NCBI RefSeq assembly: GCF_001188955.3
Contig: NZ_JPRF03000032.1
Span: 62,001-126,000 of the forward strand
Direction of reading: 5' to 3'
Length of the DNA stretch: 64,000 nt
Source of the DNA: Kitasatospora aureofaciens
GTDB taxonomy: Bacteria; Actinomycetota; Actinomycetes; Streptomycetales; Streptomycetaceae
Part shown: piece by piece, positions 7,391-20,680 of the stretch
Position numbering within the stretch: the first letter of the stretch is position 1
How the letters are laid out: the number at the start of each line of letters is the position of its first letter
Translations under genes and position numbers: made by a program
Notes under the pieces: model-generated
Told to the model about the DNA's origin: nothing
The model's database searches: none
What the model saw: only the letters and a program-made list of their open reading frames with translations

Positions 7391-8269
7391 GTGGATGTCA
7401 ACGCAATGAGCGAGAAGAACCGAGAAGGCAAGCGCACCGCCCGCGAGCGGATGCTGGAGCAGCGGGCGGTCGAGGAGGCCACCTCCCGGCGCAGGAAGAA
7501 GCTGATCGTCGGCGGGGCCGTGCTCGCGGTGATCGTCGCCGCGGTGGCCACCGGCGTCGTGGTGCAGAACCAGCGCTCCAAGCCGGAGACCCCGACCGCC
7601 GCCCCGGCCGGGACGATCGGTGACAAGAACCTGGTGGTCCCGGTCGGCGCGAGCAACGCGCCGTCGGTCCTCACGGTGTACGAGGACCCGCGCTGTCCGG
7701 CCTGCGGCATTTTCGAGCGCGAGTTCTCGGCGACCATCGACCAGCTGGAGGACGCCGGGAAGATCTACACCAACGCCCACGTCGTGTCCTTCATCGACCG
7801 GTCGCTGCAGGGCAAGGGCTCCAAGAACGGGGCCAACGCGCTGGGGTGCGCCCAGGACGCCGGGCACTTCCGGGACTTCCACGACGTGCTGTACCGCAAC
7901 CAGCCGGACGAGACCAACGACGCCTTCGGCAACAAGGCGGTCCTGCTCAACCTGGCGAAGCAGGTGAACGGGCTGGACACGCCCGAATTCCGGGCCTGCG
8001 TCAACGACAACAAGTACGGCGGATGGGTGTCGGCGGTGCAGCAGGACTTCGACAGGTCCAGCTACAAGTCGACCCCGACCGTGCTGCTCAACGGCAAGCC
8101 GATCTACCCGAAGAACGGCGACGAGGACATCACCCCGGCGAACCTGGTGAAGTGGGTGGACGCCGCCAACCAGGGCAAGCCGTTGGGCACGGCGGGCTCG
8201 AACGGGCAGACCCCGGCGCCCACCGCGGCCGCTTCGGAGGCCAACAACCCGTCACCGGCGGCGGGCTGA
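7391..8269 (+). CDS. Membrane-anchored DsbA-like thioredoxin-fold protein
   Basis: Probably an extracytoplasmic thiol-disulfide oxidoreductase, 292 residues. A basic cytoplasmic N terminus is followed by one membrane helix (about residues 37-58), then a DsbA/thioredoxin_4 domain with the active site CPAC (Cys102, Cys105) in YEDPRCPACG, the cis-Pro loop in STPTVLLNG, and an Ala/Pro-rich tail. An additional Cys pair (ALGCAQ and FRACVN) lies in the helical insert. GTG 7391 is favoured by GGAG ten bases upstream; ATG 7406 is an alternative. It is transcribed with the MauE-like gene and ends at a strong terminator before lgt. Confidence 0.85.
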   Translation: MDVNAMSEKNREGKRTARERMLEQRAVEEATSRRRKKLIVGGAVLAVIVAAVATGVVVQNQRSKPETPTAAPAGTIGDKNLVVPVGASNAPSVLTVYEDPRCPACGIFEREFSATIDQLEDAGKIYTNAHVVSFIDRSLQGKGSKNGANALGCAQDAGHFRDFHDVLYRNQPDETNDAFGNKAVLLNLAKQVNGLDTPEFRACVNDNKYGGWVSAVQQDFDRSSYKSTPTVLLNGKPIYPKNGDEDITPANLVKWVDAANQGKPLGTAGSNGQTPAPTAAASEANNPSPAAG

Positions 8270-8280
8270 GCCGCCGCTCC

Positions 8281-8316
8281 GCCGTCGCCCCCTCCCCGCC
8301 GGGAGGGGGCGACGGC
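8281..8316 (+). terminator. Terminator after the DsbA-like gene
   Basis: A perfect 16-bp inverted repeat, GCCGTCGCCCCCTCCC and its complement, with the loop CGCC, 12 bases after the stop. It separates the redox pair from lgt. Confidence 0.85.
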
Positions 8317-8388
8317 GTCCGTTGTTCGGTTTCTGTGACCCCGGGGGTGCCCGACGGGGACGTCGGACCCTGTAGCGTCGGAACTGCC

Positions 8389-9474
8389 ATGGATATCGCC
8401 TACATTCCCAGCCCGTCGCGGGGCGTCCTCCACCTCGGACCGATCCCGCTGCGCGCCTACGCCTTCTGCATCATCCTCGGGGTCGTCGCAGCCGTCTGGC
8501 TCGGCAGCAAGCGCTGGGTCGCCCGGGGCGGTGCCAAGCACACCGTCGGTGACATCGCCGTCTGGGCCGTGCCGTTCGGCCTGGTCGGCGGCCGGCTGTA
8601 CCACGTGATCACCGACCACCAGCTGTACTTCGGCGAGGGGAAGAACCCCTGGAACGCCTTCAAGATCTGGGAGGGCGGCCTCGGCATCTGGGGCGCGGTC
8701 GCGCTGGGCGCGGTCGGCGCCTGGATCGGCTGCCGCCGCCGGGGCGTGCCGCTGCCCGCGTACGCCGACGCCATCGCGCCGGGCATCGTGCTCGCGCAGG
8801 CGATGGGCCGCTGGGGCAACTACTTCAACCAGGAGCTGTACGGACGGGCGACCACGCTGCCGTGGGGCCTGGAGATCCACAAGACGCTGCCCGACGGCGA
8901 GGTCGTGAACGGGGTCTTCCACCCGACCTTCCTGTACGAGTCGATCTGGGACGTGGCGGTCGTGCTGCTGGTGATCTGGGCCGACCGGCGCTGGAAGCTG
9001 GGGCACGGCCGGGCGTTCGCCCTGTACGTGGCCGCGTACACGGTGGGCCGGTTCTGGACCGAGTGGCTGCGGATCGACGAGGCGCACGTCTACTTCGGCC
9101 TGCGGCTCAACGACTGGACGTCGATCGTGGTGTTCATCGGCGCCGTGGCGTACCTCGTGATCGTCGGGAAGAAGCGGCCCGGGCGCGAGGACCCGGCGAG
9201 CATCGACCCGGCGGCGCACGCCGAGGCGGAGGCTGCCGGGGAGAAGGCGGCCGGGGACAGGGCGGCCGACGAGAAGGCCGTCGCGGGGAAGGCGCTCGCG
9301 GGGAAGGCTGCCGCGGCGAAGGCGAAGGGCGAGGGGCCGAGCGAGACGGTGGCCGGGGACAAGCCCTCCCGCATCGTGGACGGCGACGGGCGCGCGGAAG
9401 CGGACCCGCAGCCGGCCGCCGCGGCCTCCGCGGCCGCCGAGAAGACCGGCAAGGACGCCGAGAACCCCATCTGA
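8389..9474 (+). CDS. lgt: Prolipoprotein diacylglyceryl transferase with long C-terminal tail
   Basis: Transfers diacylglycerol from phosphatidylglycerol to the lipobox cysteine of prolipoproteins at the membrane. It has 361 residues. The Lgt core covers residues 1-260 with about seven helices. Recognised blocks are LRAYAFCIILGV, GGRLYHVITD (catalytic-region His), the Lgt signature GRWGNYFNQE at 140-149 and GRFWTEWLRIDEA. Residues 261-361 form a low-complexity Ala/Lys/Glu tail with repeated AGEKAA, AGKALAGKAA-type units, much longer than in enterobacterial Lgt. The start is ATG 8389. A TAGCGT hexamer at 8372-8377 suggests a very short leader. Confidence 0.95.
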   Translation: MDIAYIPSPSRGVLHLGPIPLRAYAFCIILGVVAAVWLGSKRWVARGGAKHTVGDIAVWAVPFGLVGGRLYHVITDHQLYFGEGKNPWNAFKIWEGGLGIWGAVALGAVGAWIGCRRRGVPLPAYADAIAPGIVLAQAMGRWGNYFNQELYGRATTLPWGLEIHKTLPDGEVVNGVFHPTFLYESIWDVAVVLLVIWADRRWKLGHGRAFALYVAAYTVGRFWTEWLRIDEAHVYFGLRLNDWTSIVVFIGAVAYLVIVGKKRPGREDPASIDPAAHAEAEAAGEKAAGDRAADEKAVAGKALAGKAAAAKAKGEGPSETVAGDKPSRIVDGDGRAEADPQPAAAASAAAEKTGKDAENPI

Positions 9475-9491
9475 GCAGGCACTTCCACTGA

Positions 9492-9532
9492 CTGAGGCTG
9501 CCCTTCGCAAGCGCTGCGAAGGGCAGCCTCAG
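9492..9532 (+). terminator. Terminator after lgt
   Basis: A perfect 18-bp inverted repeat beginning CTGAGGCTGCCC and ending GGGCAGCCTCAG, loop AGCGC, 17 bases downstream of lgt. Confidence 0.9.
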
Positions 9533-9619
9533 CATCGTTCGGGAAGCCTTATCTTGCTGGAAATGCCCAGGTCAAGCGGGCTACGGTCGGGGGGACGAAC
9601 GAAGACGAGGGGAAGAACC

Positions 9620-10357
9620 GTGACTGCGAGCACCCTGGAAGCCGAGCCGGCCCAGCACCCGCGGATACCCGCGGCCGACCACCACCGGGACGTCAACGGC
9701 GGCTGGCTGCGGCCCGCGGTGTTCGGCGCGGTGGACGGCCTGGTGTCCAACTTCGCGCTGATGACCGGCGTGGTCGGCGGGGCGGCGTCCAACGGCACGG
9801 TGATCCTGACCGGGCTGGCGGGCCTGGCGGCCGGCGCCTGCTCGATGGCGGCGGGGGAGTACACCTCGGTGGCCTCGCAGCGGGAGCTGGTGCAGGCCGA
9901 GATCGAGGCCGAGCGGCTGGAGCTGAGCCGCAACCCGCACGGCGAGCTGGCCGAGCTGGCGCAGCTGTACGTCTCGCGCGGGGTCGACCCGGAGCTCGCC
10001 CACGAGGTGGCCCGGCAGCTGTCCCGGGACCCGGAGCTCGCGCTGGAGATCCACGCGCGGGAGGAGCTGGGGATCGACCCCACCGACCTGCCCTCGCCGC
10101 TGGTCGCGGCCGGTTCGTCCTTCCTGTGCTTCGCGCTCGGCGCGCTGCTGCCGCTGCTGCCGTACCTGCTGGGGGCCACCTCGCTGCTGCCCGCGGTGGT
10201 GCTCGCGGCGCTCGGCCTGTTCGGCTGCGGCGCGGTGGTGGCCCGGGTGACGGCGCGCAGCTGGTGGTTCAGCGGGCTGCGGCAGCTGGTGCTGGGCGGG
10301 GCCGCGGCCGGGGTGACGTACCTGCTCGGGGTGCTGATCGGCGGACACGTCGGGTAG
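9620..10357 (+). CDS. VIT1/CCC1-family transporter
   Basis: A 245-residue membrane protein of the VIT family (iron/manganese transport in yeast and plants; substrate in bacteria uncertain). Typical blocks: LRPAVFGAVDGLVSNFALMTGVVGG in helix 1, MAAGEYTSVASQRE at the end of helix 2, an acidic cytoplasmic linker (about 85-150) with RELVQAEIEAER and repeated Glu residues that bind metal in plant VIT1, then DLPSPLVAAGSSFLCFALGALLPLLPY and a last pair of helices. GTG 9620 has a GAGGGGAAG ribosome-binding site. It is monocistronic, between two terminators. Confidence 0.88.
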   Translation: MTASTLEAEPAQHPRIPAADHHRDVNGGWLRPAVFGAVDGLVSNFALMTGVVGGAASNGTVILTGLAGLAAGACSMAAGEYTSVASQRELVQAEIEAERLELSRNPHGELAELAQLYVSRGVDPELAHEVARQLSRDPELALEIHAREELGIDPTDLPSPLVAAGSSFLCFALGALLPLLPYLLGATSLLPAVVLAALGLFGCGAVVARVTARSWWFSGLRQLVLGGAAAGVTYLLGVLIGGHVG

Positions 10358-10397
10358 GCGGCGGGGCCGACAGGCGGTCGACGAGCACTGCATGGTT

Positions 10398-10450
10398 ATG
10401 CCGGGCAGTGCGTGACGTTTCACACATGGACGTCGCGCGCTGCCCGGCAT
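10398..10450 (+). terminator. Long hairpin terminator after the VIT gene
   Basis: An outer 11-bp perfect arm (ATGCCGGGCAG / CTGCCCGGCAT) encloses a second 7-bp arm (CGTGACG / CGTCGCG, one wobble) and a 13-base loop. It begins 40 bases after the VIT stop. Confidence 0.75.
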
Positions 10451-10787
10451 CGTCTCATCATCCGGCGTTCCCGGCCGCAGATTCGCATCCGGCGGACCCG
10501 GTCCCGGAATGGATTCCCAGGCGCCCATGATCGGCTCGTGTGGCGATCCGGTTTCGCCCCTGTTTCGGGCCGGGGGTCGTTGGGCACAATCGTCGGGACG
10601 TGCACCGCTGCGCGTCCTCTTCCTCCAGCCCCCTGACCTGCGTGTCCGTCCGCCATGTGGACGGGATATTCCGCTTCTCGGGATCCTGGGCAACCATGTA
10701 ACTTGCACGACACACCGCACCATCGCATCAGGGCCAACGTCGTCCCTACTTGCACCAACTTGCCGAAAGACGACGACGGGAGAGCCG
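10451..10787 (+). other. Intergenic region upstream of gltB
   Basis: About 340 bases with no convincing gene. It should hold the gltB promoter, though no clear -35/-10 pair stands out. GTAAC-6-GACAC at 10698-10713 resembles half of a GlnR box (GTnAC-n6-GAAAC), but is degenerate. A GGGAGAG ribosome-binding site sits just before ATG 10788. Confidence 0.35.
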
Positions 10788-15438
<4,651 letters not shown>

Positions 15439-15446
<8 letters not shown>

Positions 15447-16899
15447 CCCCAAGGGCTTCCTGACCACGCCCAAGCAGCTGGCCGAGCGCCGGCCCGTGGA
15501 CGTTCGCATCCGGGACTGGAACGAGGTCTACGTCGAGCGCAGCCTCCTGCCGATCATCAGCAAGCAGGCCGGCCGCTGCATGGACTGCGGCATCCCGTTC
15601 TGCCACAACGGCTGCCCGCTCGGGAACCTCATCCCCGAGTGGAACGACCTCGCCTACCGCGACGACTTCACCGGCGCCATCGAGCGGCTGCACGCCACCA
15701 ACAACTTCCCGGAGTTCACCGGGCGGCTGTGCCCGGCGCCCTGCGAGTCGGCCTGCGTGCTCGGCATCAACCAGGACGCGGTGACCATCAAGAACGTCGA
15801 GGTCACCATCATCGACAAGGCCTGGGACCGCGGCGGGGTCACCCCGCAGATCCCCGAGCGGCTCTCCGGCAAGACCGTCGCCGTCGTCGGGTCCGGCCCG
15901 GCCGGCCTGGCCGCCGCCCAGCAGCTCACCCGGGCCGGCCACACCGTGGTGGTGTACGAGCGCGCCGACCGCATCGGCGGACTGCTGCGCTACGGCATCC
16001 CCGAGTTCAAGATGGAGAAGCGCCACATCAACCGCCGCATCGAGCAGATGCGCGCGGAGGGCACCCGGTTCCGCACCGGAGTGCACGTCGGCGAGGACAT
16101 CACCGGGCAGCAGCTGCGCGAGCGTTTCGACGCCGTCGTGGTCGCCGCCGGCGCCACCACCGCCCGTGACCTGCCGGTGCCCGGGCGCGAGCTCAAGGGC
16201 GTCCACCAGGCCATGGAGTACCTGCCGCTGGCCAACAAGGTGCAGGAGGGCGACCTCGTCGACTCGCCCATCAGCGCCAAGGGCAAGCACGTCGTCGTGA
16301 TCGGCGGCGGCGACACCGGCGCGGACTGCGTCGGTACCGCCCACCGCCAGGGCGCCCTGTCGGTCACCCAGCTGGAGATCATGCCCCGCCCCGGCGAGGA
16401 GCGCCCCGGGCACCAGCCGTGGCCCACCATGCCGATGACCTACAAGGTCACCTCCGCGCACGAGGAGGGCGGCGAGCGGGTCTACTCCGTCAACACCACC
16501 CACCTCACCGGCGACGAGGACGGCAACGTCCAGGAACTGCACCTCGTCGAGGTCGAGTTCAAGGACGGCCGGTTCGAGCCCGTCCCGGGCACCGAGCGGA
16601 CCATCCCCGCCCAGCTGGTCACCCTGGCCATGGGCTTCACCGGGACGGACGTCAGGAACGGCCTGGTCGAGCAGCTGGGAGTGGACCTCGACGCGCGCGG
16701 TAACATTGCCCGCGACGGCCGGTTCGCCACCAATGTCGATGGCGTGTACGTCTGCGGAGACGCCGGCCGAGGCCAGTCGCTGATCGTCTGGGCCATCGCG
16801 GAAGGCCGTTCGGCCGCCGCCGCGGTGGACAGGTACCTGGGCGGCAAGACCCCGCTTCCCGCCCCGATCCGGCCCACGGACCGCCCGCTGGTGGTCTGA
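15439..16899 (+). CDS. gltD: Glutamate synthase small subunit
   Basis: NADPH-dependent electron-input subunit of GOGAT; passes electrons through FAD and iron-sulfur clusters to GltB. 486 residues. The N-terminal cluster domain has CMDCGIPFCHNGCPLGN and LCPAPCESACV; FAD binding is VVGSGPAGLAAAQQL at about 150-164; NAD(P)H binding is VVIGGGDTGADCVG at about 283-296; the closing FAD segment is VYVCGDAGRGQSLIVWAI. ATG 15439 overlaps gltB. It ends the gltBD operon; only a weak hairpin is visible downstream. Confidence 0.97.
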
Positions 16900-17310
16900 C
16901 GGGCCCTGACGGTCCGACCGGCCCCACCCCGAACCCCCGGCGCCGCATCGCCGGGAGCTCAACCCGCTGCCCCCGCCAGCGTCGCCGGGCCAACGCGGTC
17001 TCCTGGCGCCTGCCCTCTTCCCCGACCAGTTGGAGGGCGGGCGCCGTCGCGTTTCCGCCGAGTGTTCGCGCGGGCTTCGCGGGCCCTTCGGGCGGCGTTC
17101 CCAGGCGCTTCTCACCTGCGCTCTCACCCGCCTCTTACCGGCGCTCCCACCTGCGTCTTCACCACCGGGCCGCCAACCGCCTCACAGCTTCCTCCCAGGC
17201 TTCGCACAGCCGCCGGAACGCGCACCGGGACGGACTGTTGTTCGTCGGTGCCAGGTGGCAGACTGCCGCCGACGGCCGGGGGGCTGCGCGAGTGCGGAGG
17301 TTGACTTCTC
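16900..17310 (+). other. Intergenic region between gltD and the XRE regulator
   Basis: About 410 bases without a convincing gene on either strand. It holds a weak CCCGGCG...CGCCGGG hairpin near 16937, several GC-rich short hairpins around 17065-17095, and a set of imperfect 12-bp tandem repeats (listed separately). GGAGG lies eleven bases before the ATG at 17311. Confidence 0.5.
17107..17166 (+). repeat. Five imperfect tandem repeats of about 12 bp
   Basis: Five successive units fit the pattern (G)CTCTCACCNGC: CTTCTCACCTGC, GCTCTCACCCGC, CTCTTACCGGC, GCTCCCACCTGC and GTCTTCACCACC. They lie about 145 bases before the XRE gene, outside any gene. Confidence 0.5.
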
Positions 17311-18177
17311 ATGGGCACGACTCAGGCAGGCGGAGGCGCCACCGTAAGGCGCCTGCTGCTCGGCAGCCAGCTGCGCAAGCTCCGCGAGTCCAGAGGCGTC
17401 AGCCGCGAGGAGGCCGGGTACTCGATCCGTGCCTCCGAGTCCAAGATCAGCCGGATGGAACTCGGCCGGGTCGGCTTCAAGGAACGCGACGTCGCCGACC
17501 TTCTCACCCTCTACGGCGTCGACGCCGAACAGGAACGGGCCAACGTGCTCGGACTCGTCCGCGAGGCCAACGCCACCTCCTGGTGGCACGACTACGGCGA
17601 CGTGCTGCCCGCCTGGTTCCAGAACTACCTCGGACTGGAGGAGGCCGCCGCCGAGATCCTCAGCTACGAGGTCCAGTTCGTCCACGGGCTGCTGCAGACC
17701 GCCGACTACGCCCGCGCCGTCATCGCGGCCGGCTGCCACGGCCTCCAGGACGAGGAGATCGAACGCCGCGTCGAGGTCCGCCGCAAGCGCCAGGACCTGC
17801 TCACCGCCGAACACCCGCCCGAGCTGCTCGCCGTCCTCGACGAGGCCGCGCTGCGCCGCCCCTGGGGCGGACCGGAGCTGATGCGCGGCCAGCTCGACCG
17901 GCTGCTCGAACTCGCCGAACTGCCCAACGTGCGGCTGCAGGTGCGCCCGCTCGGCGGCGCGGCGCTGGGCGCCGAGAGCGGCGCGTTCAGCGTGCTGGGC
18001 TTCAGTGAGGCCGAACTCGCCGACGTGGTCTACCTGGAGCAGTTCACCACCGCGCTGTACGTGGACAAGCCCGCCGAGGTCGCCTCCTACCGGCAGGCGA
18101 TGGACGGGCTGCTCGCCGAGAGCCTCGAACCCGGACCGACCCGCGATCTTCTGCGCTCCGTACGCCAAGAGCTTTGA
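17311..18177 (+). CDS. XRE-family HTH regulator with DUF5753-type domain
   Basis: A 288-residue transcription factor of the large actinobacterial family that pairs an N-terminal XRE helix-turn-helix with a C-terminal DUF5753 domain. The HTH covers about residues 15-70 (LGSQLRKLRESRGVSREEAG, then SESKISRMELGR). The DUF5753 domain is marked by YEVQFVHGLLQTADYARAV and the end segment VVYLEQFTTALYVDKP followed by a YRQAM helix. It precedes the aldehyde dehydrogenase by 48 bases on the same strand, so it may co-express with or control it. Confidence 0.88.
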   Translation: MGTTQAGGGATVRRLLLGSQLRKLRESRGVSREEAGYSIRASESKISRMELGRVGFKERDVADLLTLYGVDAEQERANVLGLVREANATSWWHDYGDVLPAWFQNYLGLEEAAAEILSYEVQFVHGLLQTADYARAVIAAGCHGLQDEEIERRVEVRRKRQDLLTAEHPPELLAVLDEAALRRPWGGPELMRGQLDRLLELAELPNVRLQVRPLGGAALGAESGAFSVLGFSEAELADVVYLEQFTTALYVDKPAEVASYRQAMDGLLAESLEPGPTRDLLRSVRQEL

Positions 18178-18225
18178 CACGTCAGTACGATGAGCTCCCA
18201 TCAGGTCGGGCACGAGAGGGATCAG

Positions 18226-19683
18226 ATGTCGTACTTCTCCGAGTTGGCGCTGCAGTACATCGACGGCGAATGGTGCGGCGGCAGCGGCTCCTGGGACATC
18301 GTCGACGTCGACCCGTACACCGGTGACAAGCTGGCCACCATCACCGTGGCCACCGTCGCCGAGGTCGACCGGGCCTACCGTGCCGCCGAGCGCGCCCAGC
18401 GCGGCTGGGCCGCCACCAACCCGTACCAGCGCCGGCTGGTCTTCGAGCGCGCGCTGCGGCTGGTCGAGGAGCGCCAGGACGAGATCGCCCGGGCGATCAC
18501 GGCCGAGCTCGGCGGCACCGCGCTCAAGGCCGGCTTCGAGCTGTCCCTGGTCAAGGACATGCTGCGGGAGTGCCTGCACCTGTCGGTGGCCTCCGAGGGG
18601 CGGCTGCTGCCCTCCACCGCGCCCGGCAAGGAGAACCGCCTGCACCGGCTGCCGGTCGGCGTGGTCGGCGTGATCAGCCCGTTCAACTTCCCGCTGTTCC
18701 TGGCCCTCAAGGCCGTCGCCCCGGCGCTCGCGCTCGGCAACGGCGTCGTGCTCAAGCCGCACCAGGAGACCCCGGTCGTCGGCGGCAGCCTGATCGCCAA
18801 GCTCTTCGAGGACGCCGGACTGCCGCCCGGCCTGCTGAACGTGGTCATCACCGACATCGCGGAGATCGGGGACAGCTTCCTGGAGCACCCGGTGCCCAAG
18901 GTGATCTCCTTCACCGGCTCCGACCAGGTCGGCCGACACGTCGCCACCGTCGCCGCCGCCCACTTCAAGCGGACGGTGCTGGAACTCGGCGGAAACAGTG
19001 CGCTGATCGTGCTGGACGACGCCGACCTCGACTACGCCGTGGACGCGGCCGTGTTCAGCCGCTTCGTCCACCAGGGCCAGGTCTGCATGGCCGCCAACCG
19101 GGTGCTGGTCGACCGCAGCGTGCTCGCCGAGTTCACCGAGAAGTTCGTCGCCAAGACCGCCTCGCTGACCGTCGGCGACCCGAAGGACCCGGCCACCCAC
19201 ATCGGCCCGCTGATCAACTCCGTCCAGGCCGACGCGATCAACGCCCAGGTCGACCAGGCGATCGCGGCCGGCGCCACCGCGCTGCTGCGCGGCGACACGA
19301 CCGGCAGCCTCATGGCGCCCACCGTGCTCACCGACCTGGCCGAGGACGCGCCCATCCTGCAGCGCGAACTCTTCGGCCCGGTGGCCCTCCTGGTGCCCTT
19401 CGACGGCGAGGACGAGGCCGTCCGGATCGCCAACGACACGCCCTTCGGACTCAGCGGCGCGGTGCACACCGCGGACGCCGAGCGCGGGGTCCGGATCGCC
19501 CAGCGGATCGAGACCGGCATGATCCACGTCAACGGCGGGACGATCGCGGACGAGCCCGGTGTGCCGTTCGGCGGGGAGAAGCACTCCGGGGTCGGCCGCC
19601 TCAACGGAGAGTCCACCGTGGACGCCTTCACCACGGTGAAGTGGATCTCGGTGCAGCACGGGCGGGCGCCGTTCCCGTTCTAG
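18226..19683 (+). CDS. Aldehyde dehydrogenase (aromatic/benzaldehyde type)
   Basis: NAD(P)-dependent oxidation of an aldehyde to the acid; 485 residues, normal family length. Cofactor-binding GVISPFNFPLFLALK, the catalytic general base in VLELGGNSALIV, and the nucleophile in the FVHQGQVCMAANR segment are all present, as is LQRELFGPVALLVPF. The overall pattern resembles benzaldehyde or vanillin dehydrogenases, but the substrate cannot be read from sequence. ATG 18226 has GAGAGGG upstream and begins MSYFSELALQYIDGEW as such proteins do. A TTGACA at 18174-18179 overlaps the end of the preceding regulator gene, without a good -10 partner. Confidence 0.9.
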   Translation: MSYFSELALQYIDGEWCGGSGSWDIVDVDPYTGDKLATITVATVAEVDRAYRAAERAQRGWAATNPYQRRLVFERALRLVEERQDEIARAITAELGGTALKAGFELSLVKDMLRECLHLSVASEGRLLPSTAPGKENRLHRLPVGVVGVISPFNFPLFLALKAVAPALALGNGVVLKPHQETPVVGGSLIAKLFEDAGLPPGLLNVVITDIAEIGDSFLEHPVPKVISFTGSDQVGRHVATVAAAHFKRTVLELGGNSALIVLDDADLDYAVDAAVFSRFVHQGQVCMAANRVLVDRSVLAEFTEKFVAKTASLTVGDPKDPATHIGPLINSVQADAINAQVDQAIAAGATALLRGDTTGSLMAPTVLTDLAEDAPILQRELFGPVALLVPFDGEDEAVRIANDTPFGLSGAVHTADAERGVRIAQRIETGMIHVNGGTIADEPGVPFGGEKHSGVGRLNGESTVDAFTTVKWISVQHGRAPFPF

Positions 19684-19712
19684 GGGTTCGACGCTCTGGG
19701 GCCCTGACGGCC

Positions 19713-20648
19713 TCAGGCGGCGCGGGCCTCCCGGCGGAAGCCGCCGGGGGCCTGGCCGAACTCCCGCTTGAACGCCTTCGCGAAGGCGTACTCCGAGCCG
19801 TACCCGGTCTGCGCGGCCACCGCCGTCAGCGGCGCCTCCGACTCGCGCAGCAGCCGGGCGGCGGTGGTCATCCGCCAGCGGGTCAGGTACGCCATCGGCG
19901 GCTCGCCCACCATCGAGGTGAAGCGGCGGGCGAACGCGGCCCGGGACAGGCCCGCCCGGTCCGCCAGGGACTCCACCGTCCAGGCGGTCGCCGGGGCATC
20001 GTGGATGGCGTTCAGGGCGGGCGCCACGGCGCTGTCCCGCAGGGCCGCCGCCCAGCCCGCGGCGGCCGCGGGGGGCTGGTCCTCGAACCAGGCCCGTAGG
20101 ACGTACAGCAGCAGCGAGTCGATCAGTGCCGGGACGATCCCGCTCGAGCCGATCCGGGGGTTCTCCAGCTCGGTGCCCAACAGCTGTACGGCGGCGGCCA
20201 GTTCGGGGTGGCGGCCGTGCCTGGTCGGCAGGTGGATCACGGCCGGCAGCTGGCGGACCATCGGGTGCGGACGGCCCTGGTCCAGGTGGTAGTTGCCGCA
20301 CAGCAGGCTGGTGCGGGCGCCGTCGCCGCCGATCGTCAGGGTGCCGATCGGCGAGCCGTGGTCGATCCGGCAGGCCTCGGCGTCCACCGGCGGGGTGTCC
20401 GGGGTGTCGGCCAGGACGTGGCCCCGGCCGTCCCGCAGGAAGATGACGTCCCCGGGACTGAGGGGAACGGGCCCGCCGCCGGCGGCCGGGTCGGCGGGGA
20501 CCAGCCAGCAGGTGCCGTACAGCACCACGTGGAAGCCCGCCCCGGCCACCGGGGGCAGCCGGAGGGCCCACGGCGCGCGGCCCTCGGTGCGCACCGACGC
20601 GGGGTGCGCCGTGCGCATCGAGGCCAGCGCCTCGGTCAGGATGTCCAT
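19713..20648 (-). CDS. AraC-family regulator with cupin-type sensor domain
   Basis: A 311-residue regulator: N-terminal cupin_6-like sensing region (about 1-190, with FHVVLYGTCWLV and LSPGDVIFLRDGRGH) and a C-terminal double HTH of AraC type (about 205-305: WTVESLADRAGLSRAAFARRF, then PLTAVAAQTGYGSEYAFAKAFKREFG). It is transcribed 32 bases behind the quinone-oxidoreductase gene on the same strand. Cupin_6 AraC proteins are often linked to an oxidoreductase or transporter they control, so it may autoregulate this pair. Confidence 0.9.
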   Translation of the reverse strand: MDILTEALASMRTAHPASVRTEGRAPWALRLPPVAGAGFHVVLYGTCWLVPADPAAGGGPVPLSPGDVIFLRDGRGHVLADTPDTPPVDAEACRIDHGSPIGTLTIGGDGARTSLLCGNYHLDQGRPHPMVRQLPAVIHLPTRHGRHPELAAAVQLLGTELENPRIGSSGIVPALIDSLLLYVLRAWFEDQPPAAAAGWAAALRDSAVAPALNAIHDAPATAWTVESLADRAGLSRAAFARRFTSMVGEPPMAYLTRWRMTTAARLLRESEAPLTAVAAQTGYGSEYAFAKAFKREFGQAPGGFRREARAA

Positions 20649-20680
20649 CGTCGGCCCCCGGGGTTCTCGTCGCTCGACGG

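Noticed and set aside
16937..16960. Terminator after gltD
   Set aside because: Only a weak CCCGGCG/CGCCGGG stem is present, not strong enough to list as a terminator.
18174..18202. Promoter for the aldehyde dehydrogenase at TTGACA 18174
   Set aside because: The -35 is perfect but no acceptable -10 lies 16-19 bases downstream, so it was not listed as a promoter.
17182..20571. A 1129-codon minus-strand frame across the XRE, aldehyde dehydrogenase and AraC genes
   Set aside because: It crosses three well-supported genes on both strands and has shadow composition only.
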